Shown one piece after another: positions 11,874 to 22,657 of a stretch of 64,000 bases of DNA. The translations under genes were made by a program, and so were the position numbers. Numbering within the stretch: the stretch's first letter is position 1; each line of letters begins with the position of its first letter. Source of the DNA: Fusarium oxysporum f. sp. lycopersici 4287 (Eukaryota > Ascomycota > Sordariomycetes > Hypocreales > Nectriaceae); contig NC_030991.1 of NCBI RefSeq assembly GCF_000149955.1, positions 2,354,340 to 2,418,339 of the forward strand. The letters are read 5' to 3'. The notes under the pieces are model-generated. The model had not been told where the DNA came from, made no database searches, and saw nothing but the letters and a program-made list of their open reading frames with translations.

Positions 11874-14242
11874 GCGACCGAGTTCGCTCCTACGTCCATA
11901 ACATCACTCTATTGCGCGTTTCTGTAGAAGACGCTCGGGCCGACCGTAAGATTCAAGGTCTAGACCAGGACTTTGAAGAGATCGTGGATGCGCATGCCTT
12001 TGGCGATCAAAGGGAGGAGGAGGATGGCACCAGGGCAGATGAAGAGAACACTGATTCACAAGAGTATTACAACGCCTTTCTGGGCGTCCTAACCGCAGCC
12101 CGGAGGAGCGAGATTAAGGATATGCCCGTAAGTTCGGTGCTGAGATGCTTATATGAAGAGGCGAGGGCAATCGATATGGGAGAGGACGACAACACTGCCG
12201 CCCAGCGGGGCCGACAGTTCTACACGATGCTGCAAGACATTCAAGATGCGCCTTTCCGGGGCACGGGCCTCCTCAGCAGGGAGGAAATTGATGCGATATT
12301 GAAGTTACAGAAGAAAGAAGACACCAGCGTCACGGCAAATATCCAGGGTAGGGAGAGTAATGCGTCCTCCGCGCACGCTGATGGGCCCCATAGAAGGCCA
12401 GATGTCCCACGGCGGCCCGCTCAGACGGAAGAAACACTGGCGAACGGAGTTGGTCCGGCGGGCCAGATGCGTCTCGAAGTCGGCCCTTATATGTCACATG
12501 TCGACGTCGCTGTAAGTCTGGCGAGGGGGTGGACCTTGAACAAGCTCCAGTCGATGGCGGTGTTGCTACCGGCAGTCTTCCTCGACGAGCGCGGCACTCA
12601 GCTCCAGGAAGAGGAGGGCAAGCAGCACCTCCAATACGTCGGCGGTGAAGGAGGCACGGGAAAGTCTCGCGTTATACACGCTATCAAGGACATGTTTCGG
12701 CTGAAAGACGGCCTTCACACGCTGCTCGTGACAGGCGCCAGCGGAAACGCAGCTGCACTCATTGGCGGAGTGACCCTCCATTCGGCGTGCAACATTGGAT
12801 TTGAAGACAAGACAGAGATTACGAGGAATATATCGGAAGAAGAAAAGCTACGTTGGAAGAGTAAGACCATGTTGATCGTCGACGAGATCAGCCAGGTAGG
12901 CGGCCTCACGCTAGCATCTGTAGACAGCCGCTTGAGGCTGTATAGAGATGACGCGCATCGCCCTTTTGGTGGGATCCCAATCGTCATCTTCTTTGGCGAC
13001 TTCTTCCAGTTTGACCCGGTCAGACAGACCAGCCTCCTCCTATCAGAGCCCAGAGAGCACAGCAAACAGAGACCGGAGAGCTTGGCAAAGCATGTAGCAG
13101 CACATAAACTGTTCCTCCAGTTTACAACGGTCGTCATGCTTCGCGAACAGGTCCGCACTGCTGGTTGTGCAAGATTGCGTGGCTTCCTCCGGCGCCTGCG
13201 TAATGGACAGCAGACCGAGCTGGACTTCCAACGGCTATATCGTCGCCTCTATAACCAAGCGTCTCAGCCCTCTTTCGCCGATGGACTGAGGGCGGTTACA
13301 CCTCTGAACCAAGATAGGTGGGACCTGAACATGGCAGCCATCGTGCAGTGGGCTCGCGCCCAGAGCAAGCATATCTCGATCTTCGTGGCAAAGCACGACA
13401 CTAAAGCAGGAAAGCGGTTGCGTGTAGAAGAGCTATGCGACGTGCTCCGCTATGGAGACGACTCACAGCTCCCAACCCCTGGGTTGTTCTTCTATGCGCA
13501 AGGAATGCCGGTAGTAGTGACCCGGAACCAGCTTACTGGGCTGAAGCTGGTCAATGGGGCGCCCTTCAAGGCAGTTGACATCTTTCCCGACCTCGCCTGC
13601 GGCACCATTGCCCTCGCCAGCGATGTGACGCTCCACCTGGGCCCCCCCGCAGCTGTTCTCCTCCAGTCGGACGATATCGCGGACCTTGCGGTACCCGGAC
13701 TCCCGAAAGGTACGCTCCTCATCAAGAGCAAGACAGTAGTTATCCCCGATTCTATGCGGGGGAAGAATTCCAGGTCAAGGAGCAAGCCAGGCTTTCAGTT
13801 GGTCACTCATAGAACAGGACCCCTATGTACCCCCGCCTTCGCTATGACAGACCAGAAAAGCCAGGGTAAGCAGTTCTCAGAGGTCCTTCTTAATCTCAAA
13901 GGCGTTTATGGTAGCAGCTCAGAGACAAGACCTAGTTTTATGAGCCTATACGTGCAGCTCTCGAGGGCGGAGAGGTGGGAGGGGCTGTATCTCTTCCGGA
14001 GACCAGCGCGAGGCGATTTTATCGAACCGAAGAACGTATTGGGCAGACAAATGAGGGACGGCGTTTACAAGCTGGAGAGGCTGGGGGGCGAGACAAGACT
14101 GCGCTTCGAGCATGACTATAGACATGAGAGCTGGTTTCGGGATTGGGATGCTATAGCAGAGTCTACTTCAGTAACCGAAGTCGACGAGGAAGACGATACT
14201 TCTCTCTGGTGTGAATCTGAGGATGATGAGTCCGAGTCGTAG
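11863..14242 (+). pseudogene. Helitron Pif1-type helicase half, frameshifted from Rep
   Basis: Continuation of the Rep protein in a different frame; there is no ATG at its beginning. SF1B helicase motifs are all visible: Walker A GGEGGTGKS (near 12645), Walker B MLIVDEISQV (near 12870), motif III FFGDFFQFDP (near 12990), and the C-terminal region with TDQKSQGKQF and YVQLSRAERWEGLYL. The C-terminus is acidic. In an intact Helitron this domain unwinds DNA behind the Rep nick. Apart from the frameshift it has no stop codons, so the lesion is recent, or is a sequencing or assembly error, or less likely a programmed frameshift. Confidence 0.8.
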
Positions 14243-16050
14243 TATATATCAGTATATATCTTGGTATTTGCATTTATAAGCTATAAGGTGGCTATCTACA
14301 TAATAGGATTTTGTCAAGTTCTAGTAAATATTGTATAATTTTCTCACTATTAATGTAACCTCATTGATGCCCTAGACTGCTAAAGTATCATGCTAATAAT
14401 ATGAATTTCGCAGCATTGCAAAGAGCTGTAATTTAAGCTGTTAGACCGCCCGGTCCCCGGTCACATGTTGACACCTTGCTGCGTGACTGGGTATCTACGA
14501 CGATATCAGTGACTCGACGTTTAAGAGTAAATGAATTAATTAACTGGCGACTTTAGCCGCGTTCTTTTAAATATTGATAAAATAAAAAGGTTGCAGGTTA
14601 TATTGAAAGGTCTAAGTTATATATATCTGAGAGGAGCGCAGTTCCTTAAATAATATCCTCATCCCAGCCACCAGCAGACTCAACAGATATTCTATCATCC
14701 TATTGAAAGGCCAGGATGGCGGAGGTGACAGGAAACACGTGATACATCACAGTAAAAATTTACAGTAAAAATAAAGAACTGACACGGTAAAAATCAGTCT
14801 GTCTGACAGATGGCCTCTGTTGAAGAGGACGATGCCGATCTTCTTTAGCTAAAAATGGCTCCCCACAGCTAGGCCTCTTTAGGCCCTAGCCATTTAGCTA
14901 CCCTTCACAGCACCAGTCCAATCCGCCCCACTTCAGTAGTCCTACATAATAAGGTTCATTAATCTGTCACTCTCTTCTAGTAACTCGCTAGTCTCTCGCT
15001 GTAACTTTATAGCGGTCTTTCTAGTTGGTTATTCAACTGCCGATTTATATTACTGAGTGAGCAAAGATGTAGGGTAGAGGATTGTGGGGGAACGATCATA
15101 TAAATTTCATACCTTATAAATAGTCTCACTTTATGAATATTATGTAAATAGCTCAAGTCAGAGCTTTCCTTAGGAATCTCTTTCTCTCCTTATAAACAAT
15201 CATTTTACTCAAGTCGCACTCGACCTCGTTCGTGCTCATGTACCGTCACAAGGATATCGATGATGTCAACTTCCTCCTAGCTCAACAGAACTGCTAGCTT
15301 GGCTTGAATAACTCGAGGAGTATAGTATTCATATATTTCCAAGTTACTTATTTCTGTTCATCCCTCATGCCCTTCTACGGGCCCAAGGGCTTAACCAGTT
15401 TCTATTTATTGACTCCTGCTTACCAAATATTATATTATATTCAAGATAGATTCATCAATATATAAACAAGTAACCTGTCCCGTTGCAAGCAGCGACTTAT
15501 CTGCAGTCCGCACGAGCGAGAATCAAGGACATATCTGAAATACTTGGCGAAGAGGATCGAGCAATCAATATTAGATAGGGCGACAATGTCGCATGGCTGT
15601 TCAGCTTGCGTTCGCTGCTTTGCGTTATTTCAAGCCTCTTGTGGCTGTGTGGCTTGGACCCATGAAGTTCAAGCTAGTGCAGTACAGTAAAAGCAAAGGC
15701 CACCCACTATGTGATACACCGTGTGATGGCCCAATACGGAAGGAAGAGTGGTCTGTGCTTTTGTAGGGTCTGGCCGAGCCCAGCCAGTAAGTCTTTTCTT
15801 CCGTCTCTCGACGAATCCTCCAGGCGCAGCCACCTTGCGGTCCCTTAAGGAACCTTTCGGAACTTACTTCGTAGTTCCTCCAGGCATTTTTTTACGTGGT
15901 GTCTTATCTTGGGCCATTTTTCTTCTGACCTTATGTGTATCATAGCGGTTTTAGGATATTGAAAATTTTGCATTTCTCGCTTTCTCATCCTTCGACTCTC
16001 GTAAAGTTAAGGACTCTCTACGTAGGTTACGCGCGTAAAATATCTCCAAA
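14243..16050. other. AT-rich non-coding stretch downstream of the Helitron
   Basis: No convincing gene. Contains tandem ACAGTAAAAAT-like units near 14750-14800 and a strong nested hairpin (separate entry). The 65-codon open frame at 15748-15945 has no recognisable similarity. The region probably includes the Helitron 3' end plus decayed repeats. Confidence 0.4.
14847..14899. repeat. Nested inverted repeat / hairpin
   Basis: The outer arms AGCTAAAAATGGCT and AGCCATTTAGCT are complementary with a bulge, and inside them GCTAGGCC pairs with GGCCCTAGC around a TCTTTA loop. It would fold into a long, nearly continuous stem. It could be the core of a small MITE or a structural element near the Helitron 3' side; no CTRR Helitron terminus directly follows. 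Confidence 0.6.
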
Positions 16051-16361
16051 ATGGGTCGCTATGTTTATACCAAAAAAAACATTATTGATGCTATATTCGA
16101 TATGACTGAAGGTTCTCTATCACAACACCAGGCCTCCCATAAGTACGGTGTGCCTCGACCCAGGCATGTCAATAAATAAATCCAAATCAAATTGACCCTA
16201 GTTGGATTTGATTCGGATACGAACGACTGGATTTGAATTTAATTTGAATTCATATGGGCACATTTGGATTTATTTGGATCTATTTGATTTCATTTATTTG
16301 TTGACAAGCCTGATCTCACCTATTGAATTCGCAACCGAAACGGGAGACTGCGCGTGAATAG
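16051..16361 (+). pseudogene. pogo/Fot-type transposase N-terminal fragment, interrupted by a MITE
   Basis: Translation from the ATG gives MGRYVYTKKNIIDAIF and continues to KYGVPRP, the typical helix-turn-helix start of pogo/Fot transposases. The frame is then broken by a 152-bp hAT-type MITE, after which a short stretch (LLNSQPKRETARE) resembles the continuation of the same domain before a stop. The rest of the transposase is missing, so this is a relic. Confidence 0.6.
16161..16312. mobile_element. hAT-like MITE (152 bp)
   Basis: Terminal inverted repeats CAGGCATGTCAATAAATAAA (left) and CAGGCTTGTCAACAAATAAA (right, reverse complement) bound a non-coding interior rich in TTTGGATTTATTTGGATC-like subterminal repeats. 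CAGG-type ends and subterminal repeats point to hAT. The 8 bp on each side (CCTCGACC, ATCTCACC) are only partly alike, so a target duplication is not clear. Confidence 0.7.
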
Positions 16362-16825
16362 AGAGTATTCGATACTAGCAATCAAGATCATAACAGACTA
16401 ACATAAAATAGCCTTATATTGATTGACATACCATGCTTCAGCTGCTGAGGATATGATTGCTAAACCCATACAGAGTCAAGCGAGAGTTGCATAGAAGAGA
16501 GTCAGGCGAGAAGCATGTGGAATCAGATTCACAGCCCCAAAGTATGGTCCACGTTCCATATCCAGTCGCATGAACCTAGTGGTAATATGTGACGGTTCCC
16601 CTACTTGTAGTAAATTTTCAGGTGGCCTGACTACGCAAGAAAGGCCTCAAAGTAAGGGTGGTTGCAGGCCTCAGGCCTCTACGCAGGTCTCTCAGCTGCT
16701 GGGTATCTTGTGAACAATATTGAACGGGACAAGTACATGCTTTCAGAGATGATCTGCTGCGGAAGACATGGCTTGCACCGAGAAGAACTCCAGACTTGCG
16801 TATTGTGATATGCTAAAGTGATATC

Positions 16826-19791
16826 CAAGGGTGTGCTCAACTCAACGTATTTCAATATGTTGAATGGATTGACGATCAACGTCAACTCAACGTCAATCAA
16901 TATCGAATACGGATTACATAAACATCAATCCATTTTGAGTTATCATTGATTGAATGGATTGAAGGTGGTGGATTTAGGGTAGCTGGTATTAGGACATGAT
17001 TCCTGAGGAGGTTTTGGCATCTTGAATAGGTTTAGTCCTTGCGATCCACCCTTCCTGTTACACTAACCTTAATATGATTTAGCCCATCACTTCGGGCTTT
17101 TTACCCTTTTGGATCAGTGCCGACGCGCTCCATGATCGCGTTCTTCCGCGACCGTGATCCAGCTGGACGCTGTGAACCAGAAGGAATGGAGTCTACATCG
17201 CCCTCCACGAACGACGTTGACGTGTTATCTTCCTCAACACTTGCAGTGAGTGGCTTCTTTAGCGCCACCAGCTCCCAGCCTGCAAGAGGAAACACCACAT
17301 GAAGAAGTAGAACATCAGTACCTCTGGCGTTGCTTCCCGGATTACGTTTGGTCCCAACGCGTCCGAGATACGCCATCGTGGGTATGGGGTTTCGGGTATG
17401 ATGTTGAGGATTCTTCTGGTGGCCGGCGGTGGGTCTGCAGGCGCTGCATCCAGAATAAGAATCCTAAACCCAGAAGCTTCGCGGAGATGGGAATCCAGAA
17501 TGCGAACGCCCATTTATTCAAGGGCCATGGAATACGCGCTCCCCCTGACAAGACGAAATCAGCCGCTGAGAAAAAAGCCGAGAAATTAAAGGCCAAGGAT
17601 CAGAGGTCCATCGCCGAAGTGATGAAGCTCGATACGCGACTCCCGCGCGAACAAGACATTGCGAACAGTCTGGTCAAGGGTTTCGACCGCAAGCATTTCC
17701 AGCGCCTCCTACTCGAATGGATCATCGAGGAAAACCACGCATTTAGCGTCTGTGAGCAAGGAAGACTACGCCAGATATTCGAATACCTTAACCCACTTGT
17801 CAAGATCACGGATGCCAATATTACCAGGACAACCATCCGCCGCAAAGTTCTCTCGGCCTACGAAATGCACAAGGATAAGGTCGTCGCAGCGCTGAAGCAG
17901 TCATGCGGCCTGATTCACGTCTCCTTTGACGGATGGAAGTTAGGCAACAGGCACAGCTTGTACGGGATTGCTTGTTTCTTTCGGGATGAGAATAGCCAGC
18001 CACGCAAGCTGGCGCTTGGTGTACCGGAATTGAGAACTCGCCATTTCGGACACAACATTGCGGCCGAAATACTGGACGTCCTTGACGCCTATGGTATCCA
18101 GGATAAGATTGGGTACTTCACACTGGACAACGCGGAAAGCAACGACAAGGCCATGGAGGTAATTGGTGGTGAGCTCGGGTTCGTCGGGTCGAGGAAGCGT
18201 GGGCGCTGCTTCGGCCATACGCTAAATCTCTCGGCCAAAGCACTGCTGTTTGGCCACAACGTCGAGGCTTTCGAAGAGCAGTTGTCAGGGGAAGCTGCTC
18301 TGTCTGAGGCAGAGCATACACTTTGGCGGCGCAAAGGACCTGTAGGAAAGCTGCACAACCTGGTGGTTGACGTCCGAAGGTCGGACCAACTTACTTATTT
18401 GCTGCGGAGTATACAACGCTCCGAATTCGATCTATCCTCGGACCCCAGGATTAGAGCGAGGCAGCCGGTCGATTTGATCATTGACAACGATACCCGGTGG
18501 CTTTCTCAACTATACATGATTAGACGCGCCATCATTCTTCGACCATTCATCGAACAACTGGTCTTGAAGCATCGTCAACAGTGGGAGCAGGACAACAGAT
18601 CAAAGAGGACAGGGAATCTCAGAAAGTCTGCAAGGGAGCCCCGGATTTGCTTGGAGGAAAATCAGCTTACGGTCAATGACTGGGTAGTCCTGGAACACCT
18701 AGCTAAGCTTCTTGGATTCTACGAGGATGCCGTGAAGACTCTGGAAGGCGATGGCCAACAACGCAAGCGGAAAGGAGGGTGGGTTGGTTCGTACGGGAAT
18801 GTATGGGAGGTTATCCAGGGATTCGAGTTCTTGTTGGAAGTGCTCGAGGACTATAAGCAGCTTGCTTCTGAGATACCCGACGCGGAGCACTTCCGAATCA
18901 ATGTTAATCTGGGTTGGGAAAAACTCAACAAGTACTACAGCAGGCTGGATGAGACACCAATCTATTACACGGCCTTAGCGCTGCACCCGGCTTTCCGGTG
19001 GGGGTATTTCGAGAATGAGTGGAAGGATAACATGAAATGGGTGATGAAGGCGAAGCAGATGGTCCGAGAAGTGTGGGAATCGAACTATCGTCACCTGCAG
19101 GTGGTCCGGAGTCCCGAGGACGACGAACCGGTTGCCAAGCGGCAGCGAAAGTACTAGAACCCTTTTCAAGCGTACTGTGAGCGCACGCGGCCGGTTCTCG
19201 GATACGGTTTGGTGAAAGAGGAAGCGACTTTGTCTGACGACATCAATGAAGGTACTAACGAGCTCGAATTATGGCAGTCGTCATGGGAGGATGGAGATAA
19301 CGATGTTAGAGATCCAATATCATACTGGCATGAGCGCAAACGTCGGTATCCTCGTCTTTCACGAATGGCGCTGGACTTCCTTACGATCCAGCCAATGTCA
19401 GCAGAGTGCGAGAGGATGTTTGCGGCGGCAGGGCGGATGGTGACGCCACTACGAAATCGGTTGGACGCGGACATTATAGGAATGTGTCAAGTGCTGCGAT
19501 CGTGGTTACGGGCTGGGGTGATTGACGACCTGGACGTGTCACTACTTCCTACTGAGAATGGTAGTGGTGATAGAGCGGAAGAAGGATCCTAGGTAGAGGT
19601 GGGATGTGAAGAAAAGGGGATGGGAGAGTGGGAGTGAAATAGCTCGGCTTGGAGATTAACGACTTCAACCAGTGTCCATTCAACTCAATTTGACGGATAA
19701 TTGATCAACGCCACTGGAGAGAGTGGTTGACCAGATCAACTCACCGCCACCGAGCCATTCAGTTGATTGAATTGAGTGGTGCACACCCTTG
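16826..19791. mobile_element. hAT transposon 1 (2966 bp)
   Basis: Ends with inverted repeats CAAGGGTGTGCTCAACTCAA (left) and CAAGGGTGTGCACCACTCAA (right, reverse complement), followed inward by TCAACTCAA and CAATCAAT-type subterminal repeats on both sides. The transposase gene occupies most of the interior. The flanking octamers (GTGATATC and CGGCCCGG) differ, so the expected 8-bp target duplication is absent; a later rearrangement or recombination between copies could explain that. Confidence 0.85.
17132..19592 (+). pseudogene. hAT transposase with one in-frame TAG
   Basis: Best model: exon 17132-17245, a 46-bp GTGAGT...GAG intron, then one long exon to 19592. A BED/C2H2-type zinc finger (WVCRRC...HLFKGHGI) is followed by the hAT catalytic core with SFDGWKLGNRHSLYGIACFF, FTLDNAESND and RCFGHTLNL, and a conserved RRKGPVGKLHNLV segment. 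A TAG at 19155-19157 cuts the frame; the same frame then continues without further stops through the C-terminal dimerisation region (DPISYWHERKRRYPRLSRMA, PMSAECERMFAAAGR). Loss of that region normally abolishes hAT activity. A CAG-to-TAG change would be a RIP-type CpA transition, but the ancestral codon is not known. Confidence 0.8.
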
Positions 19792-19967
19792 CGGCCCGGA
19801 TCTATCCAGTCGGAGGAATGGATCCAATTACTCCTCATAATTATGTTTTTTATAACCCTTTTATCTTCTATGCCCTTCTTATCCTACAGGGGTATGTGGT
19901 CTCATATTAGTATAGATGCTCTATTGCACAAGCTAAGTATGAAAAAGACTTGAATTGAGCAATAATA

Positions 19968-20622
19968 TCAGACAGAATCAGATCCGGATCCAAGAGGATT
20001 CTGAAAGCGACGTTTCAGTTAGGAGCATGAGATCTGAGATTAGTGATGTAGAACGGCTAGACCCAGTAGGTCCGCCGCGGACATACAAGCAAGTTGTTGA
20101 ATGTTGGAGGGTTCACCCTCAACTTCAGGATTAAGGTTCAGGATTAAAGTTTGACGCCCTAAACTTAGATCGTAGGACTTTCATCTAGGACTTTCTAGGA
20201 CTCAAGTCCTAGAAGGAACCAGTCAAAGATATAAGGTCTCAATAGTCCTTCGATTGCGACAGAAGCAAAAAAAAATAAAAAAATAAAAATATACACGATT
20301 CACCTTAATATCTGACACAAGTAATAACAGGGATAGAGATAGCTGACTCAGAGGAGCATTCTTCCTGTCCCCACGGGAATATTATTTGGTAAGCAATAAA
20401 GCTCAAGAGATAATTCTATTCTGAAACTGACCATTCTTGTTATATAGTGTTATATGCTTAGAAGCGATGGCGGATAGTGATATTGCCCATCGGTTGTCGT
20501 GCGGACATGTATTTCATTCGGGTTGCATTATCCATTGGTACCTGAGACAACATTATACCTGTCCATTGTGCGTATCATGCTACATACCAGCGGAGCGTGC
20601 TCATATCAGAACGGACAGCTGA
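19968..20622 (+). pseudogene. RING-finger gene remnant interrupted by a solo LTR
   Basis: The first piece (to 20101) reads as an acidic segment ending VGPPRTYKQVVE. After a 228-bp LTR-like insert, the frame resumes with GIEIADSEEHSSCPHGNII and a 59-bp GTAAGC...TATAG intron (20389-20447); splicing creates the first zinc-binding pair C-V-I-C, then LSCGHVFHSGCI and YTCPLC complete a RING domain of E3 ligase type. The translation stops soon after. The intron position restoring a missing RING cysteine is good evidence that this was a real host gene. The 5' end was not identified. With the LTR in place the product is truncated. Confidence 0.6.
20102..20329. repeat. Solo LTR of a copia-like element (diverged)
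   Basis: Begins TGTTGGAGGGTTCACCCTC and ends GTAATAACA, with internal CAGGATTAAAGT and AGTCCTAGAA blocks laid out as in the 197-bp LTRs of the full copia element further right (TGTTGG start, CAGGATTC, AAGTCCTAGA). Clearly related in layout but diverged. No 5-bp target duplication is visible (TTGAA versus GGGAT). Confidence 0.55.
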
Positions 20623-21416
20623 AAAGCGCAACATGTCGCAACTTTCGTGTCGAGATGGATCTTACACAAGGCATTACACTGTGTCTGTCAGGCTCAGGTT
20701 GGATTGAGGACATAGTTTATATTTTATAGCGGTAGTTATATTGCTACTCGTCTTAGCTTTGTGGGTAGCTATATCTTATGTCATACCTTGCAGCCTTTCC
20801 TATTATTTATAGTTCTACGGGTATGTCAGTGAGTTCCGTAGGACTTATTACGTCTCTAGACTATTATTCAATGTAATGAGTCGCCCCGAATTCTCTTCAT
20901 ATATTAGAGTATAGGTACTGAACTAGTTTATCTCTGCTGTGTTTCTACTTCTACATAAAATGCTCTATATGCTTTTTGGAATTCCAACGGAGTTATAGAT
21001 ATAGCTACTCAAAAAGCCTTACCGGTGCGCAAACTTTCTTTCTGCCTTTTCTAACTTAATACGGTAATTACTGGTATCTACTAATAGTAATAGTTTAACT
21101 ATTAGAAGTTACTATATATATGCTAGGCTTTAGGAAGGACCCTAATATCTCAATGCTTAAGTATTTACCAATTCATATTTCTTTTTCGTCAGGCGTAGAT
21201 GCACGGTTTATTAACGGCGCAGACCTTGTTATCGGTAGCCTGCTGCTGCAGCGTCCTAGTTTTACCATTTTACTCTGCAATCTAGGATGGTAAAATAAGA
21301 TATAATAATGATAACACTTCTGGAGTGATTATGTTGAAATAAGCGTTGATTATGCTAGACGAAATAAGGTGAATCGGACCATACATTTGGCTCATCTGGC
21401 TATCTTACCTTTGTCG
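20623..21416. other. Non-coding AT-rich region before the gap
   Basis: No gene or defined repeat recognised. Likely decayed transposon sequence. Confidence 0.4.
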
Positions 21417-22416
21417 NNNNNNNNNNNNNNNNNNNNNNNNNNNNNNNNNNNNNNNNNNNNNNNNNNNNNNNNNNNNNNNNNNNNNNNNNNNNNNNNNNNN
21501 NNNNNNNNNNNNNNNNNNNNNNNNNNNNNNNNNNNNNNNNNNNNNNNNNNNNNNNNNNNNNNNNNNNNNNNNNNNNNNNNNNNNNNNNNNNNNNNNNNNN
21601 NNNNNNNNNNNNNNNNNNNNNNNNNNNNNNNNNNNNNNNNNNNNNNNNNNNNNNNNNNNNNNNNNNNNNNNNNNNNNNNNNNNNNNNNNNNNNNNNNNNN
21701 NNNNNNNNNNNNNNNNNNNNNNNNNNNNNNNNNNNNNNNNNNNNNNNNNNNNNNNNNNNNNNNNNNNNNNNNNNNNNNNNNNNNNNNNNNNNNNNNNNNN
21801 NNNNNNNNNNNNNNNNNNNNNNNNNNNNNNNNNNNNNNNNNNNNNNNNNNNNNNNNNNNNNNNNNNNNNNNNNNNNNNNNNNNNNNNNNNNNNNNNNNNN
21901 NNNNNNNNNNNNNNNNNNNNNNNNNNNNNNNNNNNNNNNNNNNNNNNNNNNNNNNNNNNNNNNNNNNNNNNNNNNNNNNNNNNNNNNNNNNNNNNNNNNN
22001 NNNNNNNNNNNNNNNNNNNNNNNNNNNNNNNNNNNNNNNNNNNNNNNNNNNNNNNNNNNNNNNNNNNNNNNNNNNNNNNNNNNNNNNNNNNNNNNNNNNN
22101 NNNNNNNNNNNNNNNNNNNNNNNNNNNNNNNNNNNNNNNNNNNNNNNNNNNNNNNNNNNNNNNNNNNNNNNNNNNNNNNNNNNNNNNNNNNNNNNNNNNN
22201 NNNNNNNNNNNNNNNNNNNNNNNNNNNNNNNNNNNNNNNNNNNNNNNNNNNNNNNNNNNNNNNNNNNNNNNNNNNNNNNNNNNNNNNNNNNNNNNNNNNN
22301 NNNNNNNNNNNNNNNNNNNNNNNNNNNNNNNNNNNNNNNNNNNNNNNNNNNNNNNNNNNNNNNNNNNNNNNNNNNNNNNNNNNNNNNNNNNNNNNNNNNN
22401 NNNNNNNNNNNNNNNN
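21417..22416. other. Assembly gap (1000 N)
   Basis: Exactly 1000 unknown bases, the usual placeholder for a scaffold gap of unspecified size. It sits in a repeat-rich area; long open frames reported through it are meaningless. Confidence 0.99.
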
Positions 22417-22588
22417 GGACATAGTCTCGTAGCCCAACACGAGGTTGGGAATGCCGGTGACGCGGCACAGGTACCGCACCTGCATTCCACCAATCGTACG
22501 CTTGAAAGAGAGCTAGCCAAATGCGCTTCCCCTCTTTTCGATATACCCACGTTTCGATCAAGCTTCGAGCAAAGTTCAAGCCAAGCAT
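22417..22588 (-). CDS. Possible partial gene running into the gap
   Basis: Minus-strand frames are open from here into the gap, for example MLGLNFARSLIETWVYRKEG and, in another frame, VRYLCRVTGIPNLVLGYETM. I do not recognise either, and the reading frame and splicing cannot be settled with the missing sequence. Confidence 0.25.
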
Positions 22589-22657
22589 ATTTATCTCAGA
22601 AATGGAGAATTACCCTGCACCCAATTATGGAATTTCTGCAGCCTAAACCTTGACAGT

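Larger units (their letters stand above)
7989..14242 (+). mobile_element. Helitron (rolling-circle transposon), termini not defined
   Basis: The span given is only the Rep/helicase coding part. Both enzymatic halves of a Helitron are present in order: HUH/Y2 replication initiator, then SF1B Pif1-type helicase. The expected 5' TC end and the 3' hairpin plus CTRR end were not found with confidence on either side, so the true element probably reaches beyond these limits and may include the antisense gene at 5929-7388. The only disabling lesion I see is a one-base frameshift between the two halves. Confidence 0.85.

Noticed and set aside
14440..14480. GACCG...CGGTC hairpin considered as the Helitron 3' end
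   Set aside because: No CTRR follows within the usual distance, and the stem is only five base pairs.
21369..22588. Very long open frames on both strands (351-398 codons)
   Set aside because: They run through the 1000-N gap; the apparent openness is an artefact of unknown bases.
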